Shown: positions 52,076 through 63,877 of the stretch, in pieces | Position numbering within the stretch: position 1 is the stretch's first letter | Layout: every line of letters starts with the position of its first letter | NCBI GenBank assembly: GCA_034440615.1 | Contig: JAOTOM010004380.1 | Location: 186,001 to 250,000, forward strand | Direction: 5' to 3' | Origin: Ashinkailepas kermadecensis | Lineage: Eukaryota; Arthropoda; Thecostraca; Neolepadidae | Length of the DNA: 64,000 nt | Position numbers and translations under genes: made by a program | The notes under the pieces: model-generated | Seen by the model: only the letters and a program-made list of their open reading frames with translations | What the model was told of the DNA's origin: nothing | Databases searched by the model: none

Positions 52076-52397
52076 CAATGCCCGGACGGCCAGCGCGTCC
52101 GAGACGTCCGAGATAACAACGACACGCGTCAGCGACGGCAAACAAGTCATCGGTTACGAGGCGGACGCGCGCGCGTAAAAATACTCGCCGGACGCTGCGG
52201 CTGTGTTCGTGTCGCAAGCGGAGCGCGCGCTCCCCGCGCCTCGCCGCCCGGTCGCATTGCTGGCGAGCGCCGGCCGATCTCGCAGGTGCGGTGTGACGCT
52301 GTCGGGAAGGTGCCACACTTAATGAGCCAAATTGTGCGCGCGCCGCCTAGCGAAGCATTGCGTCATCATAAAATGGTGATACCGAGTATACATGCGA
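52076..52397. repeat. CpG-rich direct repeat, left copy
   Basis: About 310 bp that matches 53151-53468 at most positions. Shared parts include 'gagataacaacgacacgcgt', 'gcgcgtaaaaatac', 'cggctgtgttcgtgtcgc' and 'gtgcggtgtgacg'. It continues after the LINE insertion at 52699-52740. Confidence 0.88.
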
Positions 52398-52687
52398 TTT
52401 CAGGTCGCGGGCCAGCGGAGCCTGATCATGGGCAGTGATGCTGGCCACCCTCCAAATGTTCTTCCGTGCACAATGTATGCATGCATGTATGTCTTGTATT
52501 ACCTGTACGCACTGTATGCTATGTATGTATCCCACCCCTTTACGCCATTTTTCTTGTTTGCCGGCGTTCCCCTACTTTCCTTTCTTTATTGCCTGATACC
52601 AGATGCCACATAAGCCGGTTTAGCGTAGTCCTTTCTTTAACGTATCTCTCCTCTAGCGGATGGCACTTTGCCTCTGCTCAGGAAAAA
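52398..52687 (+). mobile_element. 290-bp truncated LINE 3' end with 11-bp target duplication
   Basis: Matches the 3' UTR of the element at 46885-48257 (ccctccaaatgt, ttgtttgccggcg, cacataagccgg, gatggcactttgcc). Flanked on both sides by 'tatacatgcga' (52387-52397 and 52688-52698). Ends in a short A-rich tail. This is a textbook target-primed insertion and defines the 3' terminus of the family. Confidence 0.9.
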
Positions 52688-52734
52688 TATACATGCGAGG
52701 GAAAGCAGGGCATGAACTATTTCACGACGCACTC

Positions 52735-53150
52735 AAAAGAAAAACAGCTTATTCCATTTGATTTTGTTGCTGCTGAAGCTAAAGGTGCTTTTCTCCAAAT
52801 GGAGTTGAGTAATAAGCAAACTATTTTGATATGCCAGATCTATCATGCACCTGGTCATCATGCACACTGTCATGACTTGAAGAGAGCTTAACGACAATAA
52901 ACCATCTGAACATGCGTACATACACCATTGGAAATATAAATGCTGACCTGTTCTCAATTCCAAATGACCACTTTGTGGACTCTTGTTCATGTTTGTGCTC
53001 TCATGGTTTTCTTCCTCTCATATCAAAGGCGACTCGTGTATGTGATACATCATGCACATTAACTGACAATATTTTCTGTAATGATGTATCAAAGATAAAG
53101 CAGACTGGCATCATTAAATCTCATTTATCTGATCACTTCTCTATTGACGG
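52735..53150 (+). pseudogene. LINE endonuclease fragment
   Basis: Two frames: GAFLQMELSNKQTILICQIY, then MRTYTIGNINADLFSIPND and CSHGFLPLISKATRVCDTSC, TLTDNIFCND and SHLSDHFSI. These are motifs of APE-type endonucleases of LINEs (GDFN-like GNIN, ..TLIDNIF.., SDHF.I). At least one frameshift is present near 52890; both ends are truncated. The direct repeats flank it. Confidence 0.8.
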
Positions 53151-53468
53151 CAATCCTCGGACGACCAGCGCGTCAGAGACGTCCGAGATAACAACGACAC
53201 GCGTCGGCGACGGCAAACAAGTCGTCGGTTACGGCGCAGACACGAGCGCGTAAAAATACCCGCCTGCCGCTACGGCTGTGTTCGTGTCGCGAGCAGAGCG
53301 CGCGCTCCCCGCGCGGCGACGCATTGCTGGCGAACGCCGGCGATCTCGTCGGTGCGGTGTGACGTTGTCGGGAAGGTGCTAGCTAGGCTTTATGGGCCAA
53401 ATTGCGCGCGCGCCGCCCAGCGAAGTATTGAGTCATCATAAATGATGATACAGAGGATACAACCGAGG
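53151..53468. repeat. CpG-rich direct repeat, right copy
   Basis: Second copy of the repeat at 52076-52397. Includes the TATA-like GCGCGTAAAAATACCC. Small deletions relative to the left copy lie near 53310-53345. Confidence 0.88.
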
Positions 53469-53512
53469 AAAAGCAGAGCATTAATTATATTACGACGCAT
53501 CCGGATGGTTCG

Positions 53513-54537
53513 CCTTAAGCTCGGTTCACACTATGGCCTTTTGACGCTTTCCGAGCGTTTATTCATCGTTTTTAGGCCGTTTCGTCAAACAAACGGCAAT
53601 CGAACGTATTTCAGGCGCCAGTGAAAACTGCGTTTTACGGACGTTTAACGCGATCGGAGCGTCGCACAGTGTGAACCGGGGTATGTCACGACCGCGTAAT
53701 GAACGTCTATCTGGCGTCTAAAAGATAGGTTTAGTTTATCTTGTCCACGCCGATTCGGCGTTTAACGTTCTGTTGGTGTGATGGAGTAGTCGCGAGATAT
53801 TCGAAGTTTTGTTGGCTGTCTATAACCAGGTTGGAAACATTGATTTGCCTGTGGCTAGAATATTGCATTTCCTAGCACACCTCTTGATCACGTGGTAGAG
53901 AGGTAGCCCTGGAAAATAGTCACAGGCGGAATTGTATGCAATGTTGTGTTGTGTTTGTGTTATATTGGCACTGAAAAAGCTTGCTTGTTCACCCAAGATG
54001 CAAAGGTGGGAAATGATATTTTTGGGCTGTGCATGCAGCCCTGACAAAATCTTGCAAGCATCTCTAAAGAACATAGCCATGTAGGAAATCATTGGCCCAG
54101 TGAGTTCTAAGTGCCTATTGTAAGCAATGAAAAACCTCCGACAATTATTGATACTCCAAACACAACTTGGCACTGCCAAGTTATGCATGATGGTGAAAAA
54201 CATTCATAATTTCCATTGCTGTAAATGCCAATCCATTGGAATTGGCATTGGAATTGGCACATTTAAATGCGCGATATATTTCAGCTTGCATTGGTACAAG
54301 TATTCAGGATTTCCACACAACTTGAATCGGGGGCAGTCGCTTCAGAATGGTCTCATTGGCGTCATAATTGATTCGTAGGCAAGCGTAAAATGAACGTTTT
54401 CATTCGGGGAAACAGCGTGTGTTATTCCCGGTGTATTTCCGCTCGTTTTACGACGTCTATCTTCTGTTTGACGTTCGATATCCGTTCGTTTTACGAATGA
54501 TTGACGCTCCGAATTACCAAGTGTGAACCGAGCTTAA
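53513..54537. mobile_element. about 1-kb terminal-inverted-repeat element flanked by TTAA
   Basis: Left end TTAAGCTCGGTTCACACT (53515 on) is the exact inverse of AGTGTGAACCGAGCTTAA (ending 54537). Internal subterminal 'acgtctatct' also occurs near both ends. Presumably a non-autonomous DNA transposon with TTAA target preference. An open frame on the minus strand (54203-53820, 127 codons) has no recognised transposase motif. Confidence 0.75.
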
Positions 54538-55335
54538 CACTGCGGCCGCTTTATCACGCCGTCTCGCCGAACGCCGCCTCACTTTCTCATGTCAAGGAGG
54601 AGCCAACATTACGATGCGCGCGTTGGTGGTTGCAACAAGAACGCAAAAACGTTCGCTGCAACAAATACGTGGTTGCAACAACTACTGAAGCAAGGACGTC
54701 CAATGTCTCCAATGTCCAATGTACAATGTCCAGGGTCAATTTCTTTCAAGCGAACTTGATTTGTCGTACCAAATATTAGGTTACCAAATATTACCAAATA
54801 TTTCCACAAATCTATGCACTGTATTCCACTTTCCCGAACAACTATTTAAATGAGCCTGGGTTCGCATAACTGCGTAGACGTGAAGCAGTTTCTCACTTAA
54901 AAATATAGACTTCAAGATCATAAGCATATGAAGCTACATTCCCAGGTCATAGGGCGAGTCTTGCATTATTGCATTACATGTAACCTACTTCGGCATCAAA
55001 CCCTCGCCCATTACCACCGATGACATTGTGCACCCCGGGAGATGAATCCTGGTTCTGGTGTGTGCAGTGTGCACACACGTGGCAGCTCACGGGCGTACGC
55101 TGCTTTTCATCCGTGTCAACACACCTCCGCACACGGCGCGACACATACACGGCGCCCGGCCAGCCTGTCATCATGCCCCGCCTCTTCCGAGTACATCTGG
55201 CCACCACTCCTGCAGCGTCAATGTCCTCCGGCGCACGGCCGCGACCTTCCCCCTCCTCGAGCAATCGCTCGCAGACGCAGCGGGGCCACGTGGTGCACGG
55301 CAAAGCGAGCTGGTGAACAGTTGAGTGCCGGGGTA
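54538..55335. other. no gene recognised
   Basis: A minus-strand open frame at 55303-54974 is Cys/Arg-rich, but has no known domain and no clear splice context. Confidence 0.4.
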
Positions 55336-55858
55336 CTCGAGCGACCGCGGCCGGTCAGCTCTCCGGCCCGCCGTCTCCCCGGGCCACCAGACCGCGGCCG
55401 GTCAGCTCTCCGGCCCGCCGTCTCCCCGGGCCATCAGACCGCGGCCGGTCAGCTCTCCGGCCCGCCATCTCCCCGGGCCATCAGACCGCGGCCGGTCAGC
55501 TCTCCGGCCCGCCATCTCCCCGGGCCATCAGACCGCGGCCGGTCAGCTCTCCGGCCCGCCGTCTCCCCGGGCCATCAGACCGCGGCCGGTCACTCCGGGC
55601 CATCAGACCGCGGCCCGCCATCTCCCCGGGCCATCAGACCGCGGCCGGTCAGCTCTCCGGCCCGCCGTCTCCCCGGGCCACCAGACCGCGGCCGGTCAGC
55701 TCTCCGGCCCGCCGTCTCCCCGGGCCATCAGACCGCGGCCGGTCAGCTCTCCGGCCCGCCGTCTCCCCGGGCCATCAGACCGCGGCCGGTCAGCTCTCCG
55801 GCCCGCCATCTCCCCGGGCCACCAGACCGCGGCCGGTCAGCTCTCCGGCCCGCGCTCG
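55336..55858. repeat. 47-bp GC-rich minisatellite, about 11 units
   Basis: Unit 'agaccgcggccggtcagctc' plus 'tccggcccgccgtctccccg' plus 'ggccacc'. One shortened region at 55585-55620. Very low divergence. All open frames across it arise from the repeat. Confidence 0.95.
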
Positions 55859-58800
55859 GCACCGGCCGGACCGTGGCACTTCGTGTCGTGATGAAGCGTC
55901 GACACTGATAGCTGAGCTGTGCTCCAAGGCCGCCTCTGGCTGATCCGGACGTCGTCTGCACCTGACTTCATCAAACTGACGCACACCTGACTTCTGGTTT
56001 CGATTGACATTTGGCCACACCGAGTGACCTTCAATCGGTATCTAAATGACTTCGAGCTGGCCATCCCATTTGATCGCGAACTGATCACCAGAGTAATGGC
56101 TTCATGCCCCACCCCACTCCCAGTGATATATTGCGCGGGATGTTCCATCACCATCCGCACTTACCAAGGCTTGTTAAGTGCCACTAACTAGCCGCGATGT
56201 TTTCTAATGCGCCGGTTGCCAATGAGCGGTGTCCGGGCGCGCGGCTTCCGCCAGCCAGCCGCCCGCCAGCACTGCCGGTGACCGGCAGGTGTCCGAGGGC
56301 GGCACCTTTGAGGCCAGGGCGAATGTTTGTACAGCGGCCGGCTCTGGCTAATATACTCCGGCTCGGACTGCGGTGCGGCGTCGCTGCCCCAGCACGGGCG
56401 GGCGTGGCGAGCCGGACGGGCGCCACTGGCCAGAGGGCACCAGCCAGTCACCCACCCACCGGCCCCGGCCCCGGCCCCGGCCCCGGCCCCGGCCCTGGCC
56501 CTGGCCACGGGGAAACTTGCTGACAGGACCGGGACGAGTCCCACACCGGGCCTGGGCGTACATTAGCAGGTCTGATTCGACACATAGTGGACCCAGGGCT
56601 GTGTCCATCTGAAGGGAACAGGCAACGAACAAGGGCTACGCTACGATACAAACACTAGGCGATGTCGGACTTGTTCTACCCATATAGCGCCCATGGTGCA
56701 TTATGGGCAGAACGACAATTCTAAAATATTAGAGGATCCCGGATTTCAGATGCTCAGATGGGTAGCCTGAGCCAGACAGCCCTCCGGTGAGACTCCTTCG
56801 ATGGCCACGCTGATGGTGACAGTCTTTCTGCCACTGTCGCCTGGAGGACGTGTGCCCCGGGGAGAACCGTCAGACGTCCGCATCCAGACGTCCGCAGAGG
56901 CAGCTATCTTCCTCAAGTTCGCGGTCGATGGGGTCTCCAGCGGGTGCCAGCGTTGTTTGCGCCGGGCAACACCGGGCAGAAGCGGACGGGCTACCAAGTC
57001 GCTTGGGCAACAGCGGTGCTTCTGCACCGTGTATTAATGGCTGCTGCCAGAACAATAGTCGCTCTACCCCAGGTGGGTTGGAACATTCCCTCGAACACTA
57101 ATGAGACGCAGACAATGCCATCAGCGTAATGTTGGGCTCTGCCCCGAGTAGGAGTGACAGCCTCTGCCACGGACACGACAGGCGGGCAGAGCCGCCCACT
57201 TGGGCAGGAGCGCACGCAACACGTGTATCACGTTGCCGCGTGCATGGCGAACAGGACAGGACAGAGGCGAAACACGTGCATTACGTGTACCACGTGCACG
57301 GCGGACGGGACAGGGCGGAGGCGAAACACGTGCACCACGTGCACCACGTGCATGGCGGACAGGACAGTCGGTGTGGAGGAGAGACACGACAGAAGGGCCT
57401 CCCCGGCCGTGACCGACGACTCCCAGATGTGGCCAGAAGGGTGCAAATGGGCCGTACCCAGACAAATAAATCGCGGCCAGAAGGAGAGGTGGCGTGGGCC
57501 GACGACCTTAGTTATCGGTGGGCGCCGCAGCGTCTCCGGCACAGAGGCTCGGTCTGGCGACACTCCGCGTGGTGTAGCCAGACGAGGCCCGACGACGCCT
57601 GGCGCAACGCGAAGCAATGCCGGTGGGTGCGTGTAGGCGCGGCGAAGTGCGTGGCAGGCGGTGACGCTCTCGGGGCTGACCAACGGGGGTTGGGTGGGGG
57701 TGGGGGGGGGGTGCCCTCATCCGAAATGTTCTATCTCTTAATGGGAGGTAAGATTTTGCTGCGCTTGTTTTCCGGAAGTTTACGAGAAATCATGTGCGTT
57801 CCAAGGGGCACGATTATTCCCTCGCATGCATGTGCTTCTTCATCAATCTGAAATGGTTGCTTTGTGGACGTTTTCGAACATTGTCATCGTGCAACCTGCG
57901 TAATCATTGTTTCTCATCGTATAGCTCAGCGTCTCGAGAGGTGAACACAAATCGATGCGCCTCAGAGGCTGGCTGGCATGAGCACGGCATTCCGAACTCA
58001 GGGCTGGTGCTTCCAGGCTTAGGGATAACAGCCTCTGATAACAGCCTGGGCGATTTCTAAACATCAGACAATTGTAAGCAATCAAACAACTTTTAAGCAA
58101 ACAGTGAGTGTGAACAACTCTTAGCACACTTAATCGCATGTTGATTGATCCACGACAAATCGGTAGACGATGCTCGGGTTTCTTGGCTACCTGGGAGGTG
58201 CTATACCTGGAGCACGCAGTCATAGTGATAGCCAGCACGTTACGTCTATGGCATGCGAGCCGCAACGTCACGTGACGGAATAGAGCTGCCAGTGATTCGG
58301 AACACACCCAATATCACCGGAGGGGACTCGGGTCACTCCCAACATGACCGGAGGAGACTATTCGGATCACCCCCAACATGACCGGAGGAGACTATTCGGA
58401 TCACCCCCAACATGACCGGAGGAGACTACTCGGATCACTTCCAGCATGACAAGAGGGTACTCGGATCACCCAAAACAGGACCGGAGGGGACTCGGACCAC
58501 TCCAAACATGACCAGAGGGGAGTTTGACCACTGCCGACATCATCAAAGAGGGCCGAGCCTCTAACATGATGAGAAGAAGCTGTATCTGACGCACCATGGT
58601 CATAGTGCTTCCCCTTTCGGGCGTGTTCAGGGGGCCGGTAACATGTGCCGGTACCCGCTCCCAGCAGATCACGTGTCATGATCAGCGTCTGGCGACCTCC
58701 GTCCGAAATTGGGTAACCTGAGTCACCCAGGCCGCACACTTGGCAGAGGGACCCAGGCATCGGGTTCTGGGCAGCTCAGTGGGACCCAGGCAGCAGTGAA

Positions 58801-59099
58801 ACCTGGGCAACAATGGTATCCTGGCAGTAGTATAGTCCGAACAGTGATGTGACCGGAACAGCAGAGGACTGGGCAATGGTGGGGCCCAGGCAGGAGTGCG
58901 TAGTTACAGTACCATTAAAGTAGCACCCACAGTTACCAGTGCCACCATAAACCATTTTCCTTGAACAAAGAATACCGGTACTTGAAAGGAAATATGGTGC
59001 AGACTTCGCAACAATCCAAACGTAAAAAGCAGGACTAATTATGACAGAAAACGTAGGCCATAAAATTCCGCAACAAATATAGAAACAAACCGCTTCGAA
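55859..59099. other. no gene recognised; several small tandem repeats
   Basis: Contains (GGCCCC)n, about eight copies at 56461-56508; a 60-bp repeat with 'gaaacacgtgcaccacgtgc' (57225-57365, rich in CACGTG); and four to five 33-bp units 'acatgaccggaggagactat' (58325-58450). An open stretch at 56750-57037 could be an exon of something on either strand but matches nothing I know. Confidence 0.45.
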
Positions 59100-59190
59100 G
59101 GCCGCCCCGATGGATCAGGTAGTAGGGCGCCGGCTTGTATTGCGAATTAAACCTCGTCCCGGCAGGACGGAGTTCGAATCGCTAAGCGCG
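59100..59190 (+). mobile_element. possible tRNA-derived SINE head
   Basis: 'ggccgccccgatggatcagg' followed by 'tagtagggcgccggctt' and later 'ggagttcgaatcgc' gives a box A/box B-like pair at tRNA spacing. No second copy in the window confirms it. Confidence 0.4.
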
Positions 59191-59555
59191 CTCGCATGCG
59201 GTCCCTGGCTAAGAGGGTCAGCTGGGGTCTGGCGCGGTAAGACCCGGGGTGCGGCAGTGGGGCGGCCGTGCCAGTGCATTGGCGGCACGGAGAGCTCGCT
59301 GCTCAAATTCTGTCGTCAAATTCGTATGTCCAGATTTGGTCACTGTCAGCACCAATGCAACGATCTAGACCAGACTGCTGTAGTGAGGCTGGTGTGGCAA
59401 GTTGTGCAGGGATGGATACCTGATGCAGTGTTAAAATAATAATTTCTGGTTAGGCGCGAGATGTCGAAACGAGTACAGCAGGATGTTGAAATCGCCATGG
59501 AAGTAATGTTCCTTGCATTTTTTGTTAAGTCCTGCAAACCCAGTTTTGAGGAATT

Positions 59556-59634
59556 TGTGTGCTCCCTAACAGAGTGTTGAACCCGGGAACTTTCTATCCA
59601 GAGCCCAACATCCTAATCACTCGGTCATCCCCGC
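59556..59634 (-). mobile_element. tRNA-like sequence, probable SINE head
   Basis: Minus strand: GGGGATGACCGAGTGATTAGG (box A) and CCCGGGTTCAACACTC (box B), with a long variable arm like a Ser/Leu-type tRNA. No anticodon-arm assignment is safe, and the acceptor stem is not complementary, so a functional tRNA gene is unlikely. Confidence 0.5.
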
Positions 59635-62600
59635 CCCCTGAATCCAAGCACCGTATCGAAACATCCATCATGTCTCCGGAATGCAGGAACAACATTTTGT
59701 GTTCATGTTCGAGAAGCTCAAACAGTTGTTAAGAATTGAGAAAATTTTTCGGCCACTTGACCTGCGACCTGTGATATAAATACGGGGCAGGTAGTAGAAC
59801 AAGCTGATATCCATTGTAAGGTGATTTTAAGCATGGTGCCATTGTTTCAGAGACATCCTAACCTTCCTCAAGACACTACTTTTCCTAGCCAATGACGGGT
59901 TGGATATTTTCAAATCGTAACCACGAATAATGTTCGGAACTTATAGAAGATTTCATGTGTAGATTCATCAGCCTAATCCTGGTAAAGAGCTGTCCTAGGC
60001 GCTGATGCCAAATGGAATGAAAGGAGACGAAATGAAAGAACAACACGACGGAGGTGTCGGTCTCCTTCCTTTCCACGAGCAGATGCAAATTCCTCTCAGC
60101 TTCAAGTGGAAAATCGACCTCCACCCGATGTGAGGTTTCAGCACCACCTCTTCATTCAGGAACACTAGCATATCAGTCGGGAGCACTCCCATCGCCGTCC
60201 CGGCTCCCAATCGGCTGCCGGATCGAGCGTCTGCCATCTATGCCACGTGCAGACGTGAGCCTTCTCGTGTGCCGCTCGTTGCACCACACCAGGGTTGGAG
60301 CGTGCCGTTGCAAGTGCTTCTCGGTCCGTGCGCGTGATTGTGTGTCGCGTTGCGACTCGCGCAGTTGGGTCGTTGGTGCAGTGCCGAGGGATAATTCCGC
60401 TTCTCCGCTGGTGAATGACGAAATCTGGTGGCGGTGGACGGAAATGATTGGTGGAGAGGGGAAGACGGATACCGAGACAGACAGAGGCGGAGGAGGTGGG
60501 CAGAGATGGACCTCATGTGCAGGATACCGGGACAGAAGCGGAAGAGATGGACGGTGATGTACCGTAATGCGTAGAAACGAACAAGAGAAATACAACGATG
60601 GAAACAGAACTCGGAAACTGGTGGGGGCTAACGGAACAGACGCACATGAACAAAGTCGGATATAGCCAACTAGAGATGGGTTGAAATGGACAAAGATTGT
60701 AGATTATGAATGTTGATGGGAGATTTGCAAACAAGGGCGAAGATGGATTGTATGTGCATGCATAAGATGCATAATGTGCATGCTGCACAGACGATCGTAC
60801 GCCCAGCCTACATAGGATACGTCTCGAGAGTTGTCGCACACCCCCTGCAAGCCCCGTGAGCTTCATGAACAGTCTTCTCGAATACCCACCACGTCCCAGG
60901 ACACCTCTGCTTTCAAGACGTTATGGGGCTCAGTCGGAATCAACACAAGAGAAAAGGATCGGGCGCGCAAGTCCATGTAAAAAGTGAAGAGTTTTACAGC
61001 AATAAGCACAAGCTTAGGAGCAATGTGACCAGGAAGACCGGATAATTGGTTCGTAAGGACATGGCATGCCATGTCCTTGAAGCAGGCTGCTCATGATCAA
61101 CCCATGCCGTCGAGGCTGCTGGTGCAGGTTGGGTATTTAATTTGCGGAACTTAATTTGGCATTCCCCAGTTTAGTATACCAATTATAATGCTAATTGCAG
61201 GGCATATTTATCCGTTGCAAGCATATTTATTCGTGGTGCGTGTAGTAGGGTGGTCAGGAGACTTCACCCACCCTCGGACCAGAGCGAACCTGGAATCGCG
61301 AAATCGGGCCAACGCGCTTCCAAGACTACTTTTCGCTGCACCCTTGCCACCGGGATAAAACATTGTTTTTGTGTGAATAAGCCTGACAAGCAATTGTCCT
61401 CAACGTTACGTCAGGTAAAGGTGCAAGACCTACCTGAAGTAAAAAACAAAACAATAAAAACAATTTCAGTATTTGTGTTCCCATGCCTATGTGTTGACCC
61501 ACCTTAAACTTGATCGCCTAGTTTAGGCCACTTATCTGTGGTCATTTCCGGTATGAAATCAAACAATAATTCCGATGTGCGCGGACAATGCGTTTGATAG
61601 CATCATGCCAAAGTCCGCTGAATATTTTAATGTTTGTAGTATCCGCACTTCTCAGACATCCTATGCGCATTGGTGGGATACAACTTGCCTAGCTTGATCT
61701 CACCTCGGAATCTGGAATTTTATATTGTGAAGCTCGTCTCCGCGGCTAGCTTATCGGACACATTTCACCCCAATTGTTCGTATTGATCTTGAAATTGAAA
61801 AGGCAAAGCGCACGGACTGATCCAAGCGGATAATTGGACATTCTTCGCCCCACCCCACCCAGATTACCCAACGAAAAATGTGGACTTCTGATGTTTTGCT
61901 CCTTGGTAGCCACAATTTTTTCAGTGTTGGTTGAGCTGGAACCCGACGTCGCATGGCCTCAAAGCAGACGAATGTTCCGAAATTGTCTGTGTTCAACCTA
62001 GGCACGTGGTCGCCAACCAAGATTGCCGTCCCCGTCCTAGGTGGCCGGCTGGATTGGCCTTTGCCAGAGCACTCGTCCCCGCCTTTACCAGGAAGTGTGA
62101 TTCCCAGACGCCCACGAGTACCCGGGTTCAGGAAGCACTGCAGACGACACAGCTTGCTGACTATCCGAGGTACGTCTACGTCATGTATTGAATTTCACTC
62201 TAGTGGCAACACAAACAAGGAGAAGGGGTAGCGGCAAAAACAGTCGAGTTTATCTGACAAACACGCCATAAATCATTCACGGTCGCTGTTTTTGCCGGCG
62301 GGGCGTTTATATTGAGGAGTTGAGCCGTTTAAGTTAAACCGCCTGCCAATGAAAAGGGAGCCAGGAAGATAGTAGGACGTTACACTTAAGGAATTTCAGT
62401 TAAGCGTTGATATTTTGCAGTGTTAGGCAGAGTTGTTCAATAGAGCCACAGTGTCTAGCTGTATGTAGAGATGAATTATTGTGGAGAGTGCAAGTACAGT
62501 TGGAGTGTTTAGGAGACTGCAGGATTATCTCTCGAGCCTGCACGGCATTTTCTACGGCGCTACAGTGGTGATATCAAGGTGACTGCAGATGCGCTGAAGA

Positions 62601-63702
62601 CATTCAGGCGAGTTTCTGGTATGCAATTGGGTTCTCGTGTAGGTCGCTACATAGTGACGTCCCTGCGGTAGAGTTCCGGTCGGGCGGTGGTCCCAGCTTC
62701 GGTAGGATGGGAGCGTTGGTGCTGGAATCGTGGAGATGGCTCCAGTGCCCTCAACTAGAAACTGGAAGACAAATGTGGGAAGCAGCAGTGCAAAAACAAC
62801 GATTCAAACACTAATTTATTACGTATATGATCATCCACAACACGGCTATCACAATCTCCAATGGCGATTTCATTATCAACAGCAGCCATAAATTACATTG
62901 ATGTATAGTTTGGTGTACGCGTCTGCGAGAAACCCTTGAACACGATGGTTAGTTCAGTTTCGGTGCTCTCTTTATTGTGACTTCGAGCGCGGTGTGTACG
63001 GCAACGCGTGGCTGGGGTAGCTTCGGGACTTCACTGGTTGTCTTGCTGGTTGTTTGGGCTCGGTGGTGGGGTGGCTACGGGACTTCATTGACTGTATTGC
63101 TGGTTGTTTTGGTTCAGCGATGAGCTGGCTACGGGACTTCATTAGTCGCCTTGAGATAATGGATTGATTGGGGTGAGAGCATGTACTTTTCTAGCATCCT
63201 TTCTAGATAGGCTTAACCCAGATGGGTCCCTGTGGCTCTTATTAAGCCTCAACACTTTATGACTTTATGAGTTTATGTCTTGCTGGTTGTTTGGCCTCAG
63301 CAGCAGGTCGAGTGATAGCGTCACACGGCGCCAGTGACTGCCTCTGTTCTCCATGTGCAGCCTGTGGTCCATAGCAGTCCGCAGCGACGCACCGCCCGCG
63401 CATCCCGTGAGAAGTAGGTCATTACGACTGGCGCACCTCGGGGCACTCGGGCTACTACCTCGCCCCCACCACCAGGTAAACTGGACAATGACACTGTTGA
63501 AGATCTAATTGCATGTTATGAAATAAAAAGTGTTTAATTACACTACATATTTGAACCATTTTAGGATAAAATTGTATTTTTGACCTAGAAGAAGAAGACT
63601 AAAGAAGACTACTGTATGAGGAACTAAGATGAGAGAGGTCTGTTGTCAGTTGCACTGCCAAGCATCAGTGGCCACCTGCGGCCACTGCGGTAGAGTTCGT
63701 GT
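59635..63702. other. no gene recognised
   Basis: Unassigned. A Gly-rich/Arg-rich open frame at 60054-60557 and its opposite-strand shadow show no domain. 'gctacgggacttcattgact' and neighbours are repeated two to three times at 63015-63140. Confidence 0.4.
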
Positions 63703-63877
63703 CAGTAGGTACTTGGGTTCTTTTACGACACATCCGACTGCTGGGTCATACAACGTTGCCAACCTCTCACGCCGGTTGGTCGCGGGGGAGGCGGTAATCG
63801 CGCCGGTTGTGGCATTCGAACCCACGATCTTACGACCAAGAGTCCGACTCCCCACCGACTGTTCCATCGCGGCCCCG
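63703..63877 (-). mobile_element. tRNA-derived SINE, family B
   Basis: Minus strand: GGGGCCGCGATGGAACAGTC head with GTGGGTTCGAATGCCAC (box B), then the core CCGGCGTGAGAGGTTGGCAA and tail GTGTCGTAAAAGAACCC. The head differs from family A but the core and tail are shared, with about 75-80% similarity by eye. Confidence 0.82.

Noticed and set aside
55042..55908. Plus-strand frames of 188 and 288 codons, Pro/Arg-rich
   Set aside because: Created by the 47-bp GC-rich minisatellite. The flanking parts show no conserved motif.
59556..59634. Functional tRNA gene
   Set aside because: Box A and box B look tRNA-like, but stems do not pair well and no terminator run of T follows. Better explained as a SINE head.
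59885..60237. Possible Penelope-type reverse transcriptase piece (GTAMGVLP)
   Set aside because: Only a few residues resemble the AMGSP motif, with no RT blocks around it in any frame.
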